Source of the DNA: Rhabdaerophilum sp. SD176
Lineage (GTDB): Bacteria; Pseudomonadota; Alphaproteobacteria; Rhizobiales; Beijerinckiaceae
Direction: 5' to 3'
DNA: 64,000 bases
Assembly (NCBI RefSeq): GCF_030143245.1
Contig: NZ_JARJNS010000004.1
Location: 372,001 to 436,000 of the forward strand
Shown here: positions 33,997-42,522 of the stretch, one piece after another
Layout of the letters: each line of letters starts with the position of its first letter
Numbering within the stretch: position 1 is the stretch's first letter
Notes under the pieces: model-generated
Databases searched by the model: none
The model's input: the letters and a program-made list of their open reading frames with translations, nothing else
Told to the model about the DNA's origin: nothing
Made by a program: the position numbers and the translations under genes

Positions 33997-36621
33997 ATGA
34001 CGGGGCAACTGATCGGAACCCTCATTCTCTGGCTTATCGTGGCGGTGATCGTGATCGCGATCATCGTCTATCTGGTGAACTGGCTCTATCGCCGCTCGTC
34101 GAAGGAGGTGTCCTTCGTCCGGACCGGCCTGTTTGGCGAAAAGGTGGTGATCAATGGCGGCGCCTTCGTGCTGCCGATCATCCATGATGTCACGCCGGTG
34201 AACATGAATGTCCTGCGCATGGCCGTTACCCGGGCCAACCAGGACGCGCTGATCACGCGGGACCGGATGCGCGTCGATATCGATGCGGAATTCTATGTCC
34301 GCGTTCGCCCGGACAAGCCCTCGGTCTCCATCGCCGCTGCCACTTTGGGTCGGCGGACCCTCCAGCCCGACCAGCTCAATGCGCTGCTCTCTGGCAAGTT
34401 CATTTCCGCCCTGCGCTCGGTCGCTTCGGAAATGTCGATGGAGGAAATGCACGAGCAGCGCGGCCTCTATGTTCAGCGCGTGCGCGATGCCGCCGTCGAC
34501 ATGATGGAACAGAACGGTCTTGTACTGGAATCGGTGGCGATTACGGATCTCGACCAGACCGACCTGCAATATTTCAACCCGTCCAACCGGTTTGATGCCG
34601 AAGGTCTGACGCGGATCATCGAGGAGATTGAGGAAAAGCGGAAGCTCCGCAATGACATCGAGCAGGATTCGATGATCCGTATCCGCACCCGCAATCTCGA
34701 GGCGGAGCGGCAGGCCCTTGATATCGAGCGCGAGAGCGAGACCGCCCGGCTGGACCAGCAGCGCGAGATCGAGATCCGGCGGGCCATGCAGCGCGCCGAG
34801 GTGGCCCGCGAGCGGGCGGCCCGCGATACCGAGGCCGAGCAGGCGCAGATCCTCTCGCGCGAGGAGATCGAGAAGTCGAAGATCGCCAATGAGCGCGCCA
34901 TCAGCGAGGCGCGGATCTCCTCCGACCGCGAAGTCCGCCAGCGCGAGATCGAACGCACCAAGGCGGTTGAATCCGCCGAGATTCTCGCCCGCGAGGAGAT
35001 CGAGAAGGCCCGGATCTTCAACGACAAGACCATCCAGGCTGCCCGGATCGCCTCCGAACTGGAAACCCGCCAGAAGGAGATCGAGCGGACACGGATGCTC
35101 GAGGCGGCGGAAATCGCCGCGCGGGAATCGACCGAAAAGGCCCGCATCACGCAGGAAGCCCTCGTCAATGCAGAGCGGATCGGGCGCGAGCAGGAGATCC
35201 GCAATCTCGAGATCGCCCGGAACCGCGCGCTGGACGAGGCCGAGATTGCCGCCCGCGAAGCGGTGGAGAAGGCCCGGATCGCGCAGGAAAACGCTGTCAC
35301 CGCCGAGCGGATCAGCTTCGAGGAAGGCCGTCGCAAGCTGGAAATCGAGCGCAACAAGGTGGTCGAAACGGCAGAGATCACCGCCCGCGAGGCCACCGAA
35401 GCCGCCCGCATTGCGCAGGAAAAGGCCATCGCTGCCGAGCGCATCGCCTCCGAACTCGAGACCCGCCGGCTGGAAATCCGCCGGACCGAGGAACTCGAAG
35501 CTGCCGAGATTCACCGCCGCGATGCGGTCGAGCGGCAGCGTATTGCCGCCGAGCTGAAGATCGATGAGGAACGCATCGCTTCGACCCGGACGCGCGAGAT
35601 TCTGCAGATCGAGCAGAAGCGCGTCGTCGAACTGGCCGAGGAAGACCGCGCCATCACGCTCGCCGCGAAGAAGGCCGAGCGTACCGATGCGGACAAGGCG
35701 CTGCGTCAGGCCGAGATCGTCGCCAAGCAGGAGGTCGAGCGGACCGATGTCGCCCGCGAGCAGGCGCTGGAGGCTGCCCGCCTCGAACGCAAGCGCGTGA
35801 TCGAGCAGCTGGAAATTGCCCGGGTCCAGGCGCTGCAGGAAGCGCAGATCGTCTCGAACGAGGAGGTAGAGCGCGCCCGGATCGCTTCGGATCGTGGCCT
35901 CGATGCCGCCCGGGTCGGCCGCCAGCGCGACCTGCGCAAGCTCGAGATCGAGCGCGAGCGCGATGTCGAGAATGCCTCGATGGAAAAGGCGATCACGCTC
36001 TACACCAAGTCACTCGAGGAGAGTGCGGCGGCGGTGCAGGCGGAAATCGCCAAGGCCAAGGCCGTCGAGGCCGCGGAGATGGTCACCACCGTGCGCGAGC
36101 GCGAGACGGCGAAGCGCCGCAAGACCGTGGAAGTCATGATGGCGGAGAAAGCGGCCGAGGAAACCCGCATTGCTGCCGAGGCTGACAAGGTCCGTCGCGC
36201 GGTCGAGGCCGAGGCCCAGCGCCTGCTCTACGAGGCCGAGAATGTGCTGACGGATGGCGCCCGCTATGGCCTGTTCCGTCGCCGCCTGCTCGACCGGATC
36301 GAGGGTATCGTCCGCGAGAGCGTCAAGCCGATGGAGAAGATCGACGGCATCAAGATCCTCCATGTCGATGGCCTGTCCGGCTCCGGTTCCGGCTCCGGCC
36401 GCACCCCGACCGACGAGGTGATCGAGAGCGCGCTGCGCTACCGTGTCCAGGCACCGCTGATCGACGAGGTGCTGAAGGAGATCGGCATCGAGGGCGGCAG
36501 CCTCGCCAAGATGGGCGGGCTGATGCGCGAGGCCTCCGACATGCAGCGCGTCGCCAAGGATGCCCAGCCGCCCAAGCCCAGGGAAGGTGGCGGCAAGGAT
36601 GGCGGCGGTGAGAAAAAGTAA
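33997..36621 (+). CDS. Flotillin-like SPFH protein with long hendecad-repeat coiled coil
   Basis: The 874-residue protein has a membrane helix (residues ~8-28), an SPFH domain (~35-210: FVRTGLFGEKVVINGGAFVL and the ISALRSVASEMSMEEMHEQR segment) and a very long charged helix (~210-780). Within the helix, residues 281-544 are six tandem 44-residue units, each beginning like EAAEIAAREAxEKARI and ending like xLEIERxxxV. A 25-residue break follows (545-569) and then two more units (570-657). Forty-four is four hendecads, indicating a continuous coiled coil. A Gly/Ser-rich hinge (~790) leads to a short C-terminal region ending in a Gly/Lys tail. Flotillins scaffold membrane microdomains; here it sits inside a catabolic operon. 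Confidence 0.92.
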   Translation: MTGQLIGTLILWLIVAVIVIAIIVYLVNWLYRRSSKEVSFVRTGLFGEKVVINGGAFVLPIIHDVTPVNMNVLRMAVTRANQDALITRDRMRVDIDAEFYVRVRPDKPSVSIAAATLGRRTLQPDQLNALLSGKFISALRSVASEMSMEEMHEQRGLYVQRVRDAAVDMMEQNGLVLESVAITDLDQTDLQYFNPSNRFDAEGLTRIIEEIEEKRKLRNDIEQDSMIRIRTRNLEAERQALDIERESETARLDQQREIEIRRAMQRAEVARERAARDTEAEQAQILSREEIEKSKIANERAISEARISSDREVRQREIERTKAVESAEILAREEIEKARIFNDKTIQAARIASELETRQKEIERTRMLEAAEIAARESTEKARITQEALVNAERIGREQEIRNLEIARNRALDEAEIAAREAVEKARIAQENAVTAERISFEEGRRKLEIERNKVVETAEITAREATEAARIAQEKAIAAERIASELETRRLEIRRTEELEAAEIHRRDAVERQRIAAELKIDEERIASTRTREILQIEQKRVVELAEEDRAITLAAKKAERTDADKALRQAEIVAKQEVERTDVAREQALEAARLERKRVIEQLEIARVQALQEAQIVSNEEVERARIASDRGLDAARVGRQRDLRKLEIERERDVENASMEKAITLYTKSLEESAAAVQAEIAKAKAVEAAEMVTTVRERETAKRRKTVEVMMAEKAAEETRIAAEADKVRRAVEAEAQRLLYEAENVLTDGARYGLFRRRLLDRIEGIVRESVKPMEKIDGIKILHVDGLSGSGSGSGRTPTDEVIESALRYRVQAPLIDEVLKEIGIEGGSLAKMGGLMREASDMQRVAKDAQPPKPREGGGKDGGGEKK
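34837..35967 (+). repeat. Tandem 132-bp (44-codon) coding repeat in the flotillin gene
   Basis: Eight units of 44 codons can be aligned. Six are contiguous (residues 281-544), then comes a 25-residue irregular segment, then two more (570-613 and 614-657). Protein similarity between units is high at the AEI/EKARI/AERI/LEIER positions, while DNA identity is partial, so the duplications are old or under coding selection. Confidence 0.85.
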
Positions 36622-36650
36622 TCAGGTTTCGTAAAGTGAGCAGGTGACCC

Positions 36651-37088
36651 ATGGCACGCGTCTACGCTTCCAGCGTGATCAATGCTCCGGCGGCCCGGGT
36701 CTGGGCCCGGGTGCGGGATTTCAACGGCCTGCCGAACTGGCACCCGGCCATTGCCGAGAGCCGGATCGAGAATGGCGAGCCGGCCGACAAGGTCGGCTGC
36801 ATCCGGGCCTTCTCGCTCCGGAACGGCGACCGCCTGCGCGAGCAGCTGCTGGGCCTGTCGGATTACGACATGTTCTGCACCTATTCGATCCTCGACTCGC
36901 CCATGCCGCTGACCAATTATGTCGCGACCCTGCGCCTGACGCCGGTCACCGATCAGGACCGGACCTTCATCGAATGGTCGGCCGAATTCGATTGCGCGGC
37001 CGACAAGGAGGCCGATCTGGTCAGTGGCATCGGCGGTAATGTCTTCCAGGGCGGGTTCGACGCGCTGAAGCGGGCTTTCGGAGGCTGA
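36651..37088 (+). CDS. SRPBCC-family protein (first of two paralogues)
   Basis: The 145-residue protein belongs to the START/Bet v1-like SRPBCC superfamily (polyketide-cyclase-type). It begins with VYASSVINAPAARVWARVRDF and contains NGLPNWHPAIAES and ADKVGCIRAFSLRNGDRLRE. Such folds bind hydrophobic ligands or act as cyclases; CO-dehydrogenase clusters often include a SRPBCC protein, CoxG. It is a clear paralogue of the next gene (VGC[IV]R, LREQLL.LSD, the second motif in both). ATG at 36651; the next gene starts two bases after its stop. Confidence 0.88.
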   Translation: MARVYASSVINAPAARVWARVRDFNGLPNWHPAIAESRIENGEPADKVGCIRAFSLRNGDRLREQLLGLSDYDMFCTYSILDSPMPLTNYVATLRLTPVTDQDRTFIEWSAEFDCAADKEADLVSGIGGNVFQGGFDALKRAFGG

Positions 37089-37089
37089 C

Positions 37090-37542
37090 ATGCCCAAAGT
37101 GGTGCGCAGCACGATCATCGATGTGCCGGTTGACCGCCTCTGGGCTGTCGTGCGCGATTTCAACGCCCATGACCAGTATCACCCGATCGTGGCCACCAGC
37201 CAGATCGAGCGGGGTCATCCGGTGGACAAGGTCGGCTGCGTGCGGCGCTTCACCCTGCGCGACGGCAGCGAATTGCGCGAACAACTGCTCAGCCTCTCCG
37301 ACCTCGAGATGAGCTATTCCTATTGCCTGCTCGATACGCCGGTTCCGCTCTTCAACTATGTCGCGCATATCCGGCTGCTGCCGGTGACCGACGGCAACCG
37401 GAGCTTCTGGCACTGGGAGAGCCGCTTCACAACCCCCGCCGGCCGTGAGGAGGAATTCGCCCGGATGGTGGGCGAGGATGTCTATGTCGCCGGCATGGAA
37501 GCCGTCCGCCAGATGCCGCAACTTCTTGAGACGGGAGCCTGA
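37090..37542 (+). CDS. SRPBCC-family protein (second paralogue)
   Basis: A 150-residue SRPBCC protein, homologous over its full length to its upstream neighbour: VPVDRLWAVVRDFNAHDQYH, VDKVGCVRRFTLRDGSELRE and LLSLSDLEMSYSYCLLDTPV. The two probably arose by tandem duplication and could form a heterodimer. The context with Mo-hydroxylase genes suggests a role in substrate handling or enzyme anchoring, as proposed for CoxG; this is inference. The following CoxM-like start is one base after its stop. Confidence 0.88.
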   Translation: MPKVVRSTIIDVPVDRLWAVVRDFNAHDQYHPIVATSQIERGHPVDKVGCVRRFTLRDGSELREQLLSLSDLEMSYSYCLLDTPVPLFNYVAHIRLLPVTDGNRSFWHWESRFTTPAGREEEFARMVGEDVYVAGMEAVRQMPQLLETGA

Positions 37543-37543
37543 C

Positions 37544-38365
37544 ATGCCCCTTGCGCTGCGTGTGGTCCAGAGCCTGTCCGAAGCCGCCGGCATCCTCGCC
37601 GCGGATTCCCGCACCACCCTGCTTTCGGGCGGGACCCTCGTGATGCGCGACGTCAACGAGGGCCGCCTGACCGATGGCACCCTCCTGCGCGTGACCGACC
37701 CGGCCTGGCAGCAGATCCAGGTCTCTGGCACGCGGATCGAGCTCGGTGCCGGCGCGACCATGGCTGCGATCCTCGCCCAGCGCGAACTCGGCTTCCTCCA
37801 CGCCGCCGCGCGGGCGGTGGGGGGGCCGGCCATCCGCAACATGGCGACAATCGGCGGCAACCTCTTCGCGGCCGCGCCTTATGGCGATTTCGCGGTTGCG
37901 CTGCTGGCGCTCGATGCCCAGGTGATGGTGCTTGCCGGCTATGGCAGCCCGCGTGCCGTTCCGATCGAGGAATTCCTCGCCGGGCGATCGCGCGGGGAAG
38001 CTCGCCTTGTCGCCTCGGTCCAGTTCAACCGGCCGGTCGCGCCGGGCGATTTCCGCTTCCTCAAGGTCAGCCGCGTCAAGCCGAAAGGCCTTTCGGTCCT
38101 CTCCATCGCCACCCATTTGCCGGGCCATGCCAGCCGGATCGGTCAGGCACGAGTCGCCTATGGCGCGATGGGGCCGTTGCCGGTCCGGGCCCGAGGGGTT
38201 GAGCGTGCCCTTGAAGGCAAGGCGCTCGACGCCAACGGCATCGCCGCGGCCCGGGCCGCCGCGCTCGAGGGCGTCCAACCCGTGACCGACGCGATCGCCA
38301 GCGACTGGTATCGGCGCGAGGTCCTGCCGGTCCATCTCGGCCGGCTGCTGGCCAACCAGAGCTGA
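37544..38365 (+). CDS. CoxM-like FAD-binding subunit of a molybdenum hydroxylase
   Basis: The 273-residue medium subunit has the VAO-type FAD fold: LLSGGTLVMRDVNEG near the N-terminus (a variant of the AGGT[DS]L flavin loop), then AVGGPAIRNMATIGGNLFAA, the TIGGN(L/I) FAD motif, and the C-terminal CO_deh_flav_C region with AYGAMGPLPVRA. It passes electrons from the 2Fe-2S subunit to its acceptor. The CoxS-like gene follows after 11 bp. Confidence 0.9.
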   Translation: MPLALRVVQSLSEAAGILAADSRTTLLSGGTLVMRDVNEGRLTDGTLLRVTDPAWQQIQVSGTRIELGAGATMAAILAQRELGFLHAAARAVGGPAIRNMATIGGNLFAAAPYGDFAVALLALDAQVMVLAGYGSPRAVPIEEFLAGRSRGEARLVASVQFNRPVAPGDFRFLKVSRVKPKGLSVLSIATHLPGHASRIGQARVAYGAMGPLPVRARGVERALEGKALDANGIAAARAAALEGVQPVTDAIASDWYRREVLPVHLGRLLANQS

Positions 38366-38376
38366 AGGAGGCGAGG

Positions 38377-38862
38377 ATGGCGAAAGTTCCCGTGCAATTC
38401 CGCCTCAACGGCTCCGACCGAGCCGCCTTCGCCGATCCGGCGGACAGCCTGCTGACCGTCCTGCGGCGCGGCCTGAACGATTTCGGCCCGAAATATGGCT
38501 GCGGGCAGGGCACTTGCGGCACCTGTTCGGTCCTGATCGACGGCGGGCTGCGCCTCGCCTGCCTGACGTTGGCCGCTTCCTGCGAGGGAGCAAGCATCGA
38601 GACCGTCTCCGGAATGGCTGATGGGCCCAACCTGCATCCATTGCAGACTGCTTTCATGGAGCATTTCGCCGCGCAATGCGGCTTCTGTACGCCGGGCATG
38701 CTGACGGCGGCAAAAGCGCTGCTGGACCGCAACCCCAATCCCAGCCGCGAAGACGTGATCGATGCCATTGCCGGCAATATCTGCCGTTGCACGGGCTACG
38801 AGCCGATCATCCAGGCCATCCTCGCCGCGGCCCGGACGCTGCCGGCGCAGCGCCGATCCTGA
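38377..38862 (+). CDS. CoxS-like 2Fe-2S subunit of a molybdenum hydroxylase
   Basis: The 161-residue small subunit has all eight cysteines: a plant-type ferredoxin cluster (YGCGQGTCGTCSVLIDG plus a downstream C in LACLT) and the family-specific helical 2Fe-2S cluster (QCGFCTPGM and NICRCTGYEPI). It conducts electrons between the Mo and FAD subunits. ATG at 38377 with a GGAGG upstream. Confidence 0.95.
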   Translation: MAKVPVQFRLNGSDRAAFADPADSLLTVLRRGLNDFGPKYGCGQGTCGTCSVLIDGGLRLACLTLAASCEGASIETVSGMADGPNLHPLQTAFMEHFAAQCGFCTPGMLTAAKALLDRNPNPSREDVIDAIAGNICRCTGYEPIIQAILAAARTLPAQRRS

Positions 38863-38876
38863 GGAGGCAACCCGCC

Positions 38877-40598
38877 ATGGAATTCCGCAAGGACCTCTTC
38901 CAGAACGAGCGCGACGACAATCTCAATGTCGTCGGCAAGGGCGTGCAACGGCAGGACATGCCGGGCCATGTCACCGGCCGCTCGCCCTTTTTCGATGACC
39001 ATGCCTTCGAGGGCCTGCTGCATCTCAAGGTGGTCCGCTCGCCGCACCCCCATGCGCGGATCCGCCGGATCGACATTGCTGCCGCCGAAAGAGCACCGGG
39101 CGTGAAGCGCATCCTGCGCGGTTCCGATGTACCGGTTAACAAGAACACGCTGCTTTCGCTGATCAATTTCGGCAAGGATGACGAACCGACCCTTGCGGTG
39201 GACAAGGTGCGCTACAAGGGCGAGCCGATCGTCGCGATCATCGCCGAGAGCGAGGCGCAGGCGCTGGCGGTGCGGGCGCTGGTTCGGGTGGAGTACGAGC
39301 CGTTGCCGGCCGTGTTCGACGTCGAGGAGGCGCTGAAGCCCGGCGCTCCGGTCATCAACGATACCTATCCTGGCAACTATTTCGAATATCACGAGAAATA
39401 CGACCATCAGAAGCTGCGCTTCGGCGATGTCGAACGCGGCTTCGCGATGGCGGACCATATCGTCGAGGACCGCTACCAGATGTCGCCGATCGAGCATGCG
39501 CCGACGGAGACGAACGGCTCGATCGCCGCGCCGGAGCAGAATGACCGCTTTGTCGTGCATTCCTGCGCGCAGGGCCTGTTCTTCTCGCTCGGCACGGCAG
39601 CGAAGATCGTCAATCTCGATTCCAACCGCCTGCATTTCATCGGCGGTACGGTGGGCGGCGGCTTCGGCGGCAAGGTGGATTCCCTCACCGAACCGCTCTC
39701 CATCCTCGGCGCGATGATGACAGGCCGCCCGGTCCGTTATGTCCTCGATCGCGAGGAGGAGATGCTCTATGGCAGCCCGCGCGGCGCCGAGCGCATCTAT
39801 ATCAAGGACGGCATTGCCCGCGATGGCCGCATCCTCGCGCGGCAGATCCGCTCCTATTTCGATGCCGGCGCCTATACCCGGCTGTCGAGCTATGCCGCGA
39901 TCAAATGCACGGCCCATCTGCCGGGGCCCTACACGATCCCGAATGTCGCTTCGGACATCTATGTCGCCTATACCAACCGCTGCCCTTCGACCGCGATGCG
40001 CGGCTTCGGGATCACGGCTGTTGATTTCGCCCTCGAGGTCCATATGGACAAGGGCGCCGAGGCCTGCGGGCTGGATCCGATGGAGTTCCGGATCCTCAAC
40101 GCCTATCGTGATGGCGACATGAAGGCCCATCGCCGTGTGGCGAAGAACACGGCCCTCATCGAATGTGTGCAGGTCGCAGCGGAAAAGGCCCGTTGGCCGC
40201 TCTCCGACGAGGCGCGGCGGCAATCCTCGCTGACCGGCGGCGGCGGTGCTCGCGCCGAGATCCCCGCGACGCCGATCGACGAGAATGGCCGCATCAACCG
40301 TCCGGAAACGCGCGGCGGTCGCCCGACCCAGACCCTCCCGGCCGGCACGATGCGGGTTCCGATGACCAAGCAGCCGATCATGGAAGGCTCGACCGAGAAC
40401 CGACCCAAGGCGCCTGCCGTGCCGCAATACGAGCCCTATCGCCCGGCGGCTGCCGCACCGCCGCCCGTGGCCCCGCCAATGACCGCGCCTCCGCCGCCGG
40501 CTGCACCTCCCGCGGTCGCGCCATCGCCCAGCCCGGCACCGGCCTCGCAGCATGGCGCGCATCGCTTCTCATCGGTCTTCGGCACAAGGAGGCGCTGA
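38877..40598 (+). CDS. Molybdenum hydroxylase large subunit, N-terminal half (split CoxL/XdhB)
   Basis: This 573-residue protein holds the first part of an aldehyde-oxidase/CO-dehydrogenase-type large subunit. It has the hammerhead domain (~25-140: MPGHVTGRSPFFDDH, VRSPHPHARI) and the first molybdopterin-binding domain (~150-420: GGTVGGGFGGKVDSLTEPL, then CPSTAMRGFG with the conserved arginine). Normal large subunits continue directly into the second cofactor domain; here a region of about 150 residues follows instead, strongly Pro/Ala-rich at the end, and then a stop at 40596. The second domain is encoded by the next gene. ATG at 38877 after GAGGAGG. Confidence 0.92.
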   Translation: MEFRKDLFQNERDDNLNVVGKGVQRQDMPGHVTGRSPFFDDHAFEGLLHLKVVRSPHPHARIRRIDIAAAERAPGVKRILRGSDVPVNKNTLLSLINFGKDDEPTLAVDKVRYKGEPIVAIIAESEAQALAVRALVRVEYEPLPAVFDVEEALKPGAPVINDTYPGNYFEYHEKYDHQKLRFGDVERGFAMADHIVEDRYQMSPIEHAPTETNGSIAAPEQNDRFVVHSCAQGLFFSLGTAAKIVNLDSNRLHFIGGTVGGGFGGKVDSLTEPLSILGAMMTGRPVRYVLDREEEMLYGSPRGAERIYIKDGIARDGRILARQIRSYFDAGAYTRLSSYAAIKCTAHLPGPYTIPNVASDIYVAYTNRCPSTAMRGFGITAVDFALEVHMDKGAEACGLDPMEFRILNAYRDGDMKAHRRVAKNTALIECVQVAAEKARWPLSDEARRQSSLTGGGGARAEIPATPIDENGRINRPETRGGRPTQTLPAGTMRVPMTKQPIMEGSTENRPKAPAVPQYEPYRPAAAAPPPVAPPMTAPPPPAAPPAVAPSPSPAPASQHGAHRFSSVFGTRRR

Positions 40599-40599
40599 G

Positions 40600-41634
40600 A
40601 TGGCCCGCTACAAGGGACGTGGCATGGCGTCCGTCAACTATCCGATCGGCATGAACCTTGGCGGCGATCCCAGCCAGGCGCTGATCCATTCCAATCCGGA
40701 CGGGAAATTCACCGTCGCACTTTCGGCGATCGATCTTGGCCAGGGCATGAAGCAGGTGACCCGGCAGGTTGCGGCGGAAACGCTGGGCGTGCCGATCGAG
40801 GATGTCTATGTCGACACCGCCGACAGCGATACCGGCCCGCATGACATGGGCTCCTTCGCCTCCCGCGGCACGCATCGCATGGGCAATGCCGTCATCGCGG
40901 CCGCCCGCGAGGCAAGGGGCGTGCTGCTGGAGGCGGCGGCCGAGGAACTCGAGGTCAATGCCGCCGATCTCGTGACTGACGGCAAGGGCAATATCCATGT
41001 GAAGGGCGCACCCTCGCGCGCCATCACAGTCCGCGCCACCGCGCAGGCGGCCCAGTTCAAGCAGGGCAAGACGATTGCCGGGCGCGGTATCTTCCTCATC
41101 CCGCTCTCCTCTGTCGATCCCGAGACGGGCGAGATGAACCCGAACACCGCCTTCGCCCATGCCTGCCTCGTGGCGGATGTCGAGGTGGATGACGAGACCG
41201 GCGAGGTCTCCGTCCTTGGCATGAGTTCGGCCTATGAACTTGGCCGGGTCATCAACCCCAAAATGGTCGAGCAGCAGCTCGTTGGCGGCGCCTGGATGGG
41301 CATCAGCCATGCCCTCTACGAGACGCCGGAGCCCTATTATCCGAACCCGGATCACGGCCCGCGAGATTTCAACGAATATCTGATGCCCGGCCCGGGCGAT
41401 CTCGCGCCCTACAGCATCACCATCCTCGAACGGCCTGCGCCGGACGGGCCCTTCGGCGGCAAGGGCCCGGGCGAGATGTGCGCGAACCCGGTCCTGCCGG
41501 CCGTCGCCAATGCGGTCTACAATGCCGTCGGCGTGCGGGTGAACGACCTGCCGATCACGCCTGAGAAGATCCTGCGCGGCATCCGGGCGAATGGCGGCGC
41601 GAAGCCGCAGGCGCGGCGCGGCGGAGCGCTCTGA
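40600..41634 (+). CDS. Molybdenum hydroxylase large subunit, C-terminal half (split CoxL/XdhB)
   Basis: The 344-residue product is the second molybdopterin-binding domain of the large subunit. It contains IDLGQGMKQVTRQVAAETLG, DTGPHDMGSFASRGTHRMG and, near the C-terminus, GPFGGKGPGEMCANPVLPA, whose GE carries the catalytic glutamate. It begins with its own ATG at 40600, one base after the stop of the first half and seven bases after AAGGAGG, so translation is efficient and coupled. The two halves must assemble to form the active site. The hydroxylated substrate is unknown. Confidence 0.92.
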   Translation: MARYKGRGMASVNYPIGMNLGGDPSQALIHSNPDGKFTVALSAIDLGQGMKQVTRQVAAETLGVPIEDVYVDTADSDTGPHDMGSFASRGTHRMGNAVIAAAREARGVLLEAAAEELEVNAADLVTDGKGNIHVKGAPSRAITVRATAQAAQFKQGKTIAGRGIFLIPLSSVDPETGEMNPNTAFAHACLVADVEVDDETGEVSVLGMSSAYELGRVINPKMVEQQLVGGAWMGISHALYETPEPYYPNPDHGPRDFNEYLMPGPGDLAPYSITILERPAPDGPFGGKGPGEMCANPVLPAVANAVYNAVGVRVNDLPITPEKILRGIRANGGAKPQARRGGAL

Positions 41635-41637
41635 GCC

Positions 41638-42522
41638 ATGACGATCCGCGCGCTCCCCAACGGTCTGTCCAGCCCCGAGGCCCTGTCGGAGGCCCTGCGC
41701 GCGGCCTTCTATCTTGCCGATGATGGCATCGCTACGGCGGCGTTCCTGTCGCTGGCGCTCGGGAAGCCCTTGCTGCTCGAAGGGGCGCCTGGCGTCGGCA
41801 AGACCGAGGCGGCGAAGGCTCTGGCCGGCATTCTCGGCCGCCAGTTGATCCGCCTGCAATGTTTCGAGGGCATCGATGCCAACGCGGCCCTCTACGAATG
41901 GAACTATCCGCGCCAGATGCTGGCCATCCGGCAGGCGCGGGAGGGCGAGAGCGCCGATCTCTACCGCGACGACTTCCTGATCGAGCGGCCGATGCTCTCG
42001 GCCCTCAGGCGGCCGGAATCCACCGTGCTGCTGATCGACGAAATCGACCGGTCGGACCATGAATTCGAGGCGTTCCTGCTCGAATTCCTGTCGGATTTCT
42101 CGATCTCCATCCCCGAGCGTGGTACCTTGCGGGCCGCGGAACGGCCGGTCGTGATCCTCACCTCGAACCGCACGCGGGACCTGCACGAGGCGCTCCGCCG
42201 CCGCTGCATCTACCACTACATCGCCTATCCCGATCCGGCGCGAGAGGCGGCGATCATCATGCTCCGCTCCTCGGCCGTGGCCGAGCAGACCGCCCGCGCC
42301 GTGGTCCAGGCCGTCGGCCTGCTGCGGCAGGAACCGCTGACCAAGCCGCCCGGCGTGGCCGAGGCGGTGGACTGGGCGGAGGCCGCGACCGCCCTGGCGC
42401 GGACGGGCGCCGCCTGGCCGGATGCCTTCCGTCGGTCCATTGGCGCAGCGCTGAAGGACGAGGAGGATCTCGCCTTCCTCCGCCCGCGGCTGGATTCCCT
42501 CATCGCGGCGGTGGCGGCATGA
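41638..42522 (+). CDS. MoxR-type AAA ATPase (CoxD-like maturation factor)
   Basis: The 294-residue AAA+ protein has Walker A GAPGVGKTEAAKAL, Walker B VLLIDEIDRSDHEFEAFLLE, sensor 1 VILTSNRTRDLHEAL and an arginine finger region (RRRCIYHYI). MoxR proteins paired with VWA proteins insert or mature metal centres; CoxD helps build the Mo-site cluster of CO dehydrogenase. Here it follows the split large subunit by three bases and overlaps the VWA gene by 4 bp. Confidence 0.92.
   Translation: MTIRALPNGLSSPEALSEALRAAFYLADDGIATAAFLSLALGKPLLLEGAPGVGKTEAAKALAGILGRQLIRLQCFEGIDANAALYEWNYPRQMLAIRQAREGESADLYRDDFLIERPMLSALRRPESTVLLIDEIDRSDHEFEAFLLEFLSDFSISIPERGTLRAAERPVVILTSNRTRDLHEALRRRCIYHYIAYPDPAREAAIIMLRSSAVAEQTARAVVQAVGLLRQEPLTKPPGVAEAVDWAEAATALARTGAAWPDAFRRSIGAALKDEEDLAFLRPRLDSLIAAVAA

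Noticed and set aside
31840-35514. 1224-codon open frame on the minus strand
   Set aside because: It lies antisense to the UPF0261, TIM-barrel and flotillin genes. It is open only because of GC-rich codon bias and the repetitive flotillin sequence, and its translation is low-complexity His/Arg/Asp-rich with no domain.
34837-35967. CRISPR or non-coding tandem repeat
   Set aside because: The repeats are in frame, 132 bp, inside an intact gene and diverged at DNA level while conserved at protein level.
40590-40602. Frameshift or sequencing error joining the two Mo-hydroxylase halves
   Set aside because: The first half has a long Pro-rich tail before its stop, and the second has a strong Shine-Dalgarno and ATG, so the split looks genuine.
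38377-41634. Annotation as genuine aerobic CO dehydrogenase
   Set aside because: Subunit types and maturation factors are similar, but the CODH-specific active-site cysteine loop was not found and the large subunit is split; a general Mo hydroxylase is the safer call.
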